DNA from: Mycolicibacterium tusciae
GTDB lineage: Bacteria; Actinomycetota; Actinomycetes; Mycobacteriales; Mycobacteriaceae
NCBI RefSeq assembly: GCF_002086795.1
Contig: NZ_MVIM01000022.1
Span: 1-64,000 of the forward strand
Length of the DNA stretch: 64,000 nucleotides
Direction of reading: 5' to 3'
Shown here: one piece after another, positions 1-6,227 of the stretch
How the letters are laid out: each line of letters starts with the position of its first letter
Numbering within the stretch: position 1 is the first letter of the stretch
Program-made: the position numbers and the translations under genes
Notes under the pieces: generated by a model
Seen by the model: the letters and a program-made list of their open reading frames with translations, nothing else
Database searches by the model: none
Told to the model about the DNA's origin: nothing

Positions 1-206
1 GAAAAAGAGGCAGACCAAAAAACAACAACAAACAAAAACCACCAAACACACTATTGAGTTCTCAAACAACACACCCGCTCGACCGCGCAACCAACCCGCG
101 GCAAAAGCCGCGGGCTCGTATGCGGACAATCAGGAACCCAACCGAAGTTGAGGCTTCCCTCTGGGAGCCGCCGCGCTCGCCGGGTTTTGGCCCGTGTCGC
201 AGCGAC
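1..206 (-). other. 5' leader of an rRNA operon (16S gene lies beyond the left edge)
   Basis: Read on the minus strand, 49-68 is the highly conserved actinobacterial rrn leader element TGTTTGAGAACTCAATAGTG, followed by the T/G-rich tract (14-48) that precedes 16S rRNA in mycobacteria. At 95-114 there is a perfect 8-bp hairpin with a TTTT loop and no U-run, which fits an antitermination or processing element rather than a terminator. The 16S gene itself is not in the window. The position downstream of tyrS matches the rrnB operon of fast-growing mycobacteria (family knowledge). Confidence 0.85.
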
Positions 207-212
207 TCCGAT

Positions 213-241
213 AAGTTACGTGAGGGATAACTCTGAGTCAA
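213..241 (-). promoter_or_regulatory. rrn operon promoter (P1-type)
   Basis: On the minus strand a -35 TTGACT (236-241) and a -10 TAACTT (213-218) are separated by exactly 17 bp. This is a strong SigA-type promoter placed between the tyrS stop codon and the rrn leader, with transcription expected to start near 206. No second promoter of equal quality is visible between here and tyrS. Confidence 0.8.
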
Positions 242-394
242 ATGGGCTGATGGGGCGTGTCTTTCGATCCGCGTCCACCGAGCGCACAAACAGTGCGTCG
301 ACTCGTTGTTCATGGGGTTCAACGCGCCACCCGCGGAGTTTGTTCCCGAGTGACGACACCAATCTCGGCCGGGCCGCAGTCGCCGCCCGACGAA

Positions 395-1681
395 CTACCC
401 AACGCGTTGGACGCCGGCGATATTCCGCTTGCCCCGTCGCAGCACCAACCAGCGGCCGTGCAGGAAGTCCGACGGCTGCGGCACCCACTCTTCGCTCTCA
501 ATCCGGACGTTGTTGACGTACGCCCCGCCCTCGCCGATGGTGCGACGGGCCGCCCCCTTGCTCGCCGACAGGCCGCTGGCCACCAGCAGGTCGGTGATCG
601 CGTCGGGTCCGCCCGGCGCCAGCTCGGCGACCGACGCCTCGCGCAGGGCCGCGGCCAACGTCGATTCATCGAGCTGCGCGAGCTCGCCACGCCCGAACAG
701 GGCCTGGCTGGCGTGCTCGACCGACGCCGTGGCCGCCTCCCCATGGACCAGATTGGTGAGCTCGCGGGCCAATCGGCGCTGACCTGCACGTTCATGGGGC
801 CGTTCGGCAGTCGCCTCCTCCAGCTCCGCCAACTCTTCGGGCGACAGGAACGTGAACCATCGCAGGTATCGGACGACGTCCGCGTCTGAGGTGTTCACGA
901 AGTACTGGTACCAGGCGTACGGGCTGGTCATCTCCGGGTCGAGCCAGAGGCTGCCACCGCCGGTCGACTTACCGAATTTCTGGCCTTCGGAGTCCGTCAC
1001 CAGCGGGGTGGTCAGCGCGTGCACCGTCGCCCCCGTCTTCTGGCGGACCAGCCGGACGCCGGCGATGATATTGCCCCACTGATCGGAGCCGCCGATCTGC
1101 AGTCCGCAGCCGTACCGCTGGTGTAGCTCCACGTAATCGTTGGCTTGCAAAAGCATGTAGCTGAACTCGGTGTAGGAGATGCCGTCACCGTCGAGTCGTC
1201 GTCGCACCGTGTCACGGTCGAGCATCACGTTGACGGAGAAATGTTTTCCGACATCGCGGAGGAATTCGATGGTGGGCATCTGGGCGGTCCAGGTGAGGTT
1301 GTTCTCCACCACCGCGCCGGTGGCCGAATCATCGAACTCGACGAAGCGTTCGAGCTGGCCACGTATTCGGTCGGCCCACTCGGCGACGGTGTCGGCGTTG
1401 TTGAGCGTGCGCTCGCCGACGTCGCGCGGATCGCCGATCATGCCGGTGGCGCCGCCCGCCAGGACGATCGGACGATGTCCGGCACGTTGAAACCGGGTCA
1501 GCGTCAGGAGCGGGATGAGGTGGCCGGCATGCAGGCTCGGCGCCGTCGGATCAAATCCGGAGTAGACGGTGACGGGACCCGCAGCCAAGGCCGCCGCGAG
1601 TGCGTCCCGGTCGGTGGACTGCGCGATCAGCTCGCGCCACTCCAGCTCATCGAGGATGTTCGGCGTGTCCTTAGACGTCAC
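395..1681 (-). CDS. tyrS: tyrosyl-tRNA synthetase
   Basis: Charges tRNA-Tyr with tyrosine in the cytoplasm. It is a class I synthetase: the HIGH motif reads HAGH, the KMSKS loop reads KFGKS, and the tyrosine pocket motif IGGSDQWGN is present. The C-terminal 60 residues form an S4-like RNA-binding domain. The chosen GTG at 1681 lies after a GGGAAG box and gives 428 aa, close to mycobacterial TyrS. An in-frame start at 1717 would add 12 residues with no conserved content. The gene lies upstream of and co-directional with the rrn operon, the arrangement of fast-growing mycobacteria. Confidence 0.95.
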   Translation of the reverse strand: MTSKDTPNILDELEWRELIAQSTDRDALAAALAAGPVTVYSGFDPTAPSLHAGHLIPLLTLTRFQRAGHRPIVLAGGATGMIGDPRDVGERTLNNADTVAEWADRIRGQLERFVEFDDSATGAVVENNLTWTAQMPTIEFLRDVGKHFSVNVMLDRDTVRRRLDGDGISYTEFSYMLLQANDYVELHQRYGCGLQIGGSDQWGNIIAGVRLVRQKTGATVHALTTPLVTDSEGQKFGKSTGGGSLWLDPEMTSPYAWYQYFVNTSDADVVRYLRWFTFLSPEELAELEEATAERPHERAGQRRLARELTNLVHGEAATASVEHASQALFGRGELAQLDESTLAAALREASVAELAPGGPDAITDLLVASGLSASKGAARRTIGEGGAYVNNVRIESEEWVPQPSDFLHGRWLVLRRGKRNIAGVQRVG

Positions 1682-1790
1682 GCAATCGATCTTCCCGTAC
1701 CGCAGCGCAATGACCACAGCCGGTGCTCAGACACGACATCGCAGCCCGGTAGCAGCGGGCGCCGCGTGCCACATTCCGTGGAACTGCCGC

Positions 1791-1796
1791 TAGCAT
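1791..1796 (+). promoter_or_regulatory. putative -10 box for the methyltransferase gene
   Basis: TAGCAT fits the mycobacterial TANNNT -10 pattern and sits 22-27 nt before the possible starts of the downstream gene. No clear -35 is visible. Confidence 0.35.
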
Positions 1797-1817
1797 CACG
1801 GACGACTTCCTTCGCTG

Positions 1818-2519
1818 ATGAAAGAGAGCCGGCACCGCATGACTCCGCCGCGGCCCAATCCAGGCGAGATTCGCAAAGGAGCGGCTTTTTACAACGCGCG
1901 CGGGCTCTTCATCTACAACCTCTACGTCTTGAGGTTCAACAATCGATTTCTATGGCGCTGTCCCCGACGTCGACTTCTCCGTCACTACGATCAGCACATC
2001 CGCTGCAATCACCTCGACATCGGGCCTGGCACGGGTTGGTATCTGCAGCACGTCGCGTTTCCCTGCCGGAAGCCGAGAGTCACCCTGCTTGACCTGAGCC
2101 CGGACAGCCTCGCGACGGCGAGCAGGCGCCTGCGCAAGCTGTCCCCGGTATCGATCAACGCGGATATCTATTCGCCGATCCCCACGGACGAAAAGTTCGA
2201 CTCCGTCGCCGCCAACTACGTCTTCCACTGCATTCCTGGCGACTGGGACACCAAATCGTTGGCGATTGAACACATCGCCGCTGTCCTCTCACCCGATGGC
2301 GTGTTCTTCGGGTCCACGATCCTGGGTCAGGGCGTTCATCACAACCGGCTGGGTCGGCGAACGATGGCCCGGTTCAACGCATCCGGCACCTTCCACAACC
2401 AGACAGACGACCTCGCCGGCCTACAGAAGGCGCTGGACACATACTTCGAGCAGTACACGACGACGATGGTCGGCAAGGTCGCGCTGTTCAGTGCCACACG
2501 ACCTCGCACGGCGACCTAG
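1818..2519 (+). CDS. SAM-dependent class I methyltransferase
   Basis: The protein (233 aa) has the class I methyltransferase motif I HLDIGPGTG followed by the acidic motif II region LLDLSPDS, typical of S-adenosylmethionine binding. The substrate is unknown. The N-terminal region before motif I (about 60 residues, rich in Arg and aromatic residues) resembles small-molecule or lipid methyltransferases rather than RNA enzymes, but this is only an impression. A second ATG at 1839 (MTPPRPNP) is an equally plausible start. The gene is divergent from tyrS and convergent with mpg; I do not recall a counterpart at this position in M. tuberculosis. Confidence 0.75.
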   Translation: MKESRHRMTPPRPNPGEIRKGAAFYNARGLFIYNLYVLRFNNRFLWRCPRRRLLRHYDQHIRCNHLDIGPGTGWYLQHVAFPCRKPRVTLLDLSPDSLATASRRLRKLSPVSINADIYSPIPTDEKFDSVAANYVFHCIPGDWDTKSLAIEHIAAVLSPDGVFFGSTILGQGVHHNRLGRRTMARFNASGTFHNQTDDLAGLQKALDTYFEQYTTTMVGKVALFSATRPRTAT

Positions 2520-2529
2520 GCCCGGACGA

Positions 2530-3177
2530 CTAATCGCTTTCGCCGGGAGCCGGTGCCCGTGGGCTGCGGCGATACAGCGACACCTCGGGACGTCCGGCCA
2601 GCCACAATCGCCACGGGCGATCGGCCGCCTTGCTGACACCCACACGCGGGCCGGCGACTCCGTCGCGCTTCTCCCCCAATTTCAGTTGGATCGGACTCTT
2701 CGCATCGAACAGATCAATCCCGTTGTCTTCCATCGTGATTCCCATCGCCGAGCACAGATTTCCGGGGCCGCGAGCGAGCGCCGCGGGGCGGACCGCTTCG
2801 CCGCGGCGACCTTGCGCAACGTCGGCTCCGGATTCGATCGCGGTGGCCCGCAGCAGCACCGCACCCGCCACCTGGTCGGTGGCGCACACGACGTTCGCGC
2901 AGACATGGATGCCGTGGCTGCGGTAGGTGTAGAGCCGCCCGGCCGGACCGAACATGACCGCGTTGCGCCCTCCCATGCCGCGATACGAATGCGAAGCCGC
3001 GTCGGGCCATGGTCCGTCTTCGGGACCGCCGTAGGCCTCGACCTCCACGATCATCGCGCTCACGCCGCGGCCGACCAGCGTCGCTCCGAGTAGGCGTCGC
3101 GCCGCGGTCAGCGGGTCCACGGACAGCCGGCGCACGCTCACCGCTGCGATTCTGCCCGGCACCCTTGACACCACCAT
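2530..3177 (-). CDS. mpg: 3-methyladenine DNA glycosylase (AAG/MPG family)
   Basis: Removes alkylated purines such as 3-methyladenine from DNA in base excision repair. The 215-aa protein carries AAG-fold hallmarks: the catalytic Glu context IVEVEAYGGPED, the SYRGMGGRNAVMF loop, YTYRSHGIHVCANVV and ALARGPGNL. The length is normal for the bacterial family. The first 12 residues are weakly conserved, so an internal GTG (VRRLSVDPL) could be the true start. From memory this corresponds to Rv1688, which also neighbours tyrS and the ABC exporter genes. Confidence 0.92.
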   Translation of the reverse strand: MVVSRVPGRIAAVSVRRLSVDPLTAARRLLGATLVGRGVSAMIVEVEAYGGPEDGPWPDAASHSYRGMGGRNAVMFGPAGRLYTYRSHGIHVCANVVCATDQVAGAVLLRATAIESGADVAQGRRGEAVRPAALARGPGNLCSAMGITMEDNGIDLFDAKSPIQLKLGEKRDGVAGPRVGVSKAADRPWRLWLAGRPEVSLYRRSPRAPAPGESD

Positions 3178-3200
3178 CGGCGGGGAGCATTATTCACCAC

Positions 3201-3956
3201 ATGATGAGTTCATCGGACGGTGAATTACCCGGCGGAGCTGCCGACGCCGTTATCGACGTCGAAAACCTGCGGGTCATCAGGGGTAAGCGCGTCGCGTTGG
3301 AGGACATCACGGTCCGGATCGCGCGCGGCACCATCACCGGACTGCTCGGTCCATCCGGATGCGGCAAGACCACGCTGATGCGCAGCGTCGTCGGCACGCA
3401 GATCATCGAAGGAGGCACCGTGACGGTGCTGGGCCACCCGGCCGGATCGGCCGAGCTCCGGCACCGGGTCGGATACGTCACCCAGGATCCGACAATCTAC
3501 GACGACCTGCGAGTCATCGACAACGTCCGGTACTTCGCGGCATTGACAGGCGTCGACGCCGCCAGCGCTGACGAGGCGATCGCCACCGTCGGGCTAGACG
3601 ATCATCGAACTGCGTTGTGCGGCAACCTCTCCGGTGGCCAACGCACTCGCGCCTCACTCGCCTGCGCACTGGTGTCACACCCCGATCTGCTGGTGCTCGA
3701 CGAACCCACCGTCGGCCTCGACCCCGTGCTGCGGGTCGACCTGTGGGAGCAATTCCACCGGCTCGCCGCCGACGGTACGACGCTGCTCGTGTCCAGTCAC
3801 GTCATGGACGAAGCCGATCACTGCGGCGACCTGCTGCTCATGCGCGAGGGCCATCTCCTCGCACACACCACACCCACGAAGCTACGAGAGGACACAGGAT
3901 GCCAGTCACTGGAGGAAGCGTTCCTGTCCGTCATCCGGCACAGCACCGCAGCCTGA
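3201..3956 (+). CDS. ABC transporter ATP-binding protein (exporter type)
   Basis: The ATPase subunit (251 aa) of an ABC-2 exporter. Walker A is GPSGCGKTT, the signature LSGGQ, and Walker B LLVLDEPTVGLDP, followed by the H-loop in LLVSSHVMDEAD. The ATG at 3201 is chosen because the protein begins MMSSSDGE with the conserved core (VENLRVIRGK) at the expected distance; reading further upstream crosses the mpg promoter area. It overlaps the permease gene by 58 nt and is followed by a TetR gene, so the three form an operon (Rv1687c-Rv1685c type). The substrate is unknown; drug or lipid efflux is an inference. Confidence 0.9.
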   Translation: MMSSSDGELPGGAADAVIDVENLRVIRGKRVALEDITVRIARGTITGLLGPSGCGKTTLMRSVVGTQIIEGGTVTVLGHPAGSAELRHRVGYVTQDPTIYDDLRVIDNVRYFAALTGVDAASADEAIATVGLDDHRTALCGNLSGGQRTRASLACALVSHPDLLVLDEPTVGLDPVLRVDLWEQFHRLAADGTTLLVSSHVMDEADHCGDLLLMREGHLLAHTTPTKLREDTGCQSLEEAFLSVIRHSTAA

Positions 3957-4726
3957 AGAGTCCGAGCCGGCTGAGCCCGCAGGCCTACCTGGCCACCACC
4001 ACGCGGATCCTGCGTCAGCTCGCCGCCGACCACCGCAGCGTGGCGATGATCCTCGTCGTGCCGAGCCTCATCATCACGTTGATGTACTTCATGTTCCAGA
4101 ACGCACCGCATCCGCCCGGTGCACCGTCGCCGTTCAACAACGCCTGCCTGATCATGCTGGGCGTGTTCCCGCTCATCGTGATGTTCCTGATCACCTCGAT
4201 CACCATGCAGCGCGAACGGGTTTCGGGCACGCTGGAACGGATCCTGACGACCCCCCTGCGCCGTGTGGACCTGCTGGCCGCCTACGGCACCGCGTTCTCG
4301 ATCGCCGCCGCCGCACAAGCGACGCTGGCGTGCATCGTGTCGTTCTGGTTTCTCGGGCTGGACACCGCGGGCAGCCCCATCCTGGTGTTCATCATCGCGA
4401 TCATCAACGCCGTCCTGGGGGTTGGTTTGGGTCTGCTGTGTAGTGCATTCGCCCGCACCGAGTTTCAGGCGGTGCAGTTCATGCCGCTGGTGATCGCTCC
4501 ACAGCTGTTGTTGTGCGGCATCATTGTGCCCCGTGACGTGATGCCCGACTGGCTGCAATGGATCAGTAACGTGTTGCCCGCCAGCTACGCTCTGGAGGCG
4601 TTGCAACAGGTCGGTGCGCACGCGGAGCCGACGTTCATCGCGGTGCGGGATATCGTCGTCGTCATCGGCTTCGCGATCGTGGCACTGTGCCTGGCCGCGG
4701 CGACGCTAAGACGAAGGACACCGTAA
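3899..4726 (+). CDS. ABC-2 type exporter permease
   Basis: An integral membrane partner (275 aa) of the preceding ATPase. About six hydrophobic segments are visible, with the cytoplasmic loop signature RERVSGTLERILTTPL typical of ABC-2/DrrB-like permeases. The ATG at 3899 is chosen because it follows a GAGAGG box; it lies inside the end of the ATPase gene, implying translational coupling. The last codons run into the possible early start of the TetR gene. A multidrug or glycolipid exporter is likely, but the substrate cannot be read from the sequence. Confidence 0.88.
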   Translation: MPVTGGSVPVRHPAQHRSLKSPSRLSPQAYLATTTRILRQLAADHRSVAMILVVPSLIITLMYFMFQNAPHPPGAPSPFNNACLIMLGVFPLIVMFLITSITMQRERVSGTLERILTTPLRRVDLLAAYGTAFSIAAAAQATLACIVSFWFLGLDTAGSPILVFIIAIINAVLGVGLGLLCSAFARTEFQAVQFMPLVIAPQLLLCGIIVPRDVMPDWLQWISNVLPASYALEALQQVGAHAEPTFIAVRDIVVVIGFAIVALCLAAATLRRRTP

Positions 4727-4731
4727 CGGGA

Positions 4732-5346
4732 TTGACCACCAACGCAGAACGTAAGCGTCCCGGGCGACCACCCGGCACGTCCGATACCCGCGAGCGCATC
4801 CTCACCAGCGCGCGGGAGTTGTTCGCCCGCAACGGGATCGACAAGACCTCGATCCGTGCAATCGCCGCCGATGCCGACGTCGATCCCGCGCTGGTGCATC
4901 ACTATTACGGCACCAAGACCCAATTGTTCGCCGCGGCGATCCACATCCCAATCGACCCGATGCAGATCATCGAACCGCTCCGTCAGATTCCGGTGGACGA
5001 GATCGGTTACACGCTTCCACGACTCCTGTTGCCGCTGTGGGACTCCGAGATGGGTAAGGGATTCCTCGCGACGCTGCGATCGATCCTCGCCGGCAACGAG
5101 ACCTCGCTCGTGCGCTCGTTCCTGCAGGAGGTCATCGCAAAGGAAGTCGGCTCCCGCGTTGATGATCCGCCCGGAAGCGGGATGATCCGCGTGCAATTCG
5201 TCGCATCGCAATTGGTCGGCGTGGTGATGGCGCGCTACATCCTGGAGTTGGATCCGTTCAAATCGCTTCCGGTCGAGCAGATCGCCGAGACCATTGGCCC
5301 GAACCTGCAGCGCTACCTCACCGCGGACCTACCCGGATTCCCCTGA
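4732..5346 (+). CDS. TetR family transcriptional regulator
   Basis: Contains an N-terminal TetR helix-turn-helix (RERILTSARELFARNGIDKTSIRAIA, then VHHYYGTKTQLF) and a C-terminal ligand-binding domain. The proposed TTG start gives 204 aa, near the length of the M. tuberculosis counterpart (Rv1685c). A GTG at 4687 inside the permease gene is the alternative. As the last gene of the exporter operon it probably controls the pump in response to a ligand. Its 3' end overlaps the convergent Trm112-like gene by 18 bp. Confidence 0.88.
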   Translation: MTTNAERKRPGRPPGTSDTRERILTSARELFARNGIDKTSIRAIAADADVDPALVHHYYGTKTQLFAAAIHIPIDPMQIIEPLRQIPVDEIGYTLPRLLLPLWDSEMGKGFLATLRSILAGNETSLVRSFLQEVIAKEVGSRVDDPPGSGMIRVQFVASQLVGVVMARYILELDPFKSLPVEQIAETIGPNLQRYLTADLPGFP

Positions 5347-5544
5347 CGCCCGCTCCAGCAGCCGGTTGTGTTCGGCGTCATCGGTGATGGTGACGGCTTC
5401 GTCGATCAGCAGGACGGGAACGCCGTCCTCGATGCGATACGCCCGCCGCAACCGCGTGTTGTAGAGAAATTCGTCGCCCACCAGGAGAAGCGGGCCGCGG
5501 TCCTCGGGGCAGACGAGGATGCTCAGGAGTTTTTCGTCGAGCAC
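5329..5544 (-). CDS. Trm112-like / UPF0434 small zinc-ribbon-type protein
   Basis: A 71-aa protein with the family pattern LLSILVCPEDRGPLLL, then YNTRLRRAYRIEDGVPVLLIDEA. In Trm112-type proteins four Cys bind zinc; here only one Cys remains (in VCPED), as in many bacterial members of this family. Eukaryotic and archaeal Trm112 activates methyltransferases; the bacterial role is not established. It lies 9 bp downstream of the secreted-protein gene, on the same strand. Confidence 0.82.
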   Translation of the reverse strand: MLDEKLLSILVCPEDRGPLLLVGDEFLYNTRLRRAYRIEDGVPVLLIDEAVTITDDAEHNRLLERASGESG

Positions 5545-5553
5545 GGCCGCGCG

Positions 5554-6126
5554 TCAGCCCAGCGGGATGGTCATGGTGCCGGGTCCGGCCGGCGCTTGCA
5601 CGGACGACCCGCCGGGGAGGACCGGCACGGGTCCGGCTACCGGCCCCTGCTGCTGAGCAGCAATTTGCTGTTGCGCCTGCAGCTTGCGCTGATAAGCAAG
5701 CGTCGCCTTCAAAGCCTCGACCAGCGGCGTCTGGTTCGGCCGGTGCTCCAGCGCGTCTTGGATCGCCAGCTTGTTCGCGTTCGACGGTTTGAACCCTTGA
5801 GCGCGCATATTCAGCACGTCGTCGATCAGCTTCGACAACTGGCCGCCGCCGTCACCCAAGTTGTACTCATTGTGGATGATCATCAGCGCCTGATCGGCGG
5901 TCATCGTCGGTTGTTCTTCGCCGGCCGCTTGCGCCTCGCCCTCTACGGGCTTCTTGCAGTCGTCTCCCGTGCAGCTTTCTCCCGGTGCGCGAGTGTCAGA
6001 CGGCCCCGAATCGGGCTGGGCGAAGGCCGTGGAGACCCCGAATCCGGACATCAGACCCGCGACGAGCACCCCGCCGACGATGGCGCGACGCCATTTGACG
6101 TCGGTATTTCCGGCCTGCGATGCCAT
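5554..6126 (-). CDS. secreted protein of unknown function
   Basis: The ATG at 6126 (MASQAGNTD) gives 190 aa. A positively charged start (KWRR) and a hydrophobic stretch (AIVGGVLVAGLMSGFGVSTAFA) end in an AFA-Q signal-peptidase site. The mature part has a two-Cys acidic segment (CTGDDC), a predicted helical domain (about residues 70-150) and a Gln-rich then Pro/Gly-rich tail. I recognise no enzyme motif. It lies downstream of the hydrolase/synthetase fusion gene with about 100 bp between them. An upstream in-frame start at 6231 would put charged residues before the signal peptide and is unlikely. Confidence 0.75.
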   Translation of the reverse strand: MASQAGNTDVKWRRAIVGGVLVAGLMSGFGVSTAFAQPDSGPSDTRAPGESCTGDDCKKPVEGEAQAAGEEQPTMTADQALMIIHNEYNLGDGGGQLSKLIDDVLNMRAQGFKPSNANKLAIQDALEHRPNQTPLVEALKATLAYQRKLQAQQQIAAQQQGPVAGPVPVLPGGSSVQAPAGPGTMTIPLG

Positions 6127-6227
6127 CAATCCTCCAGCGCGATAGACCACTGATTCCCCGACCCGGTGGCGATTTGCCGCCAGCGGGAGCCTAACAGCGA
6201 GTCGACCGCATGGCACGGCCGTCGCAG

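Noticed and set aside
1145..2092. Plus-strand open frame opposite tyrS running into the methyltransferase
   Set aside because: Overlaps two well supported genes in other frames.
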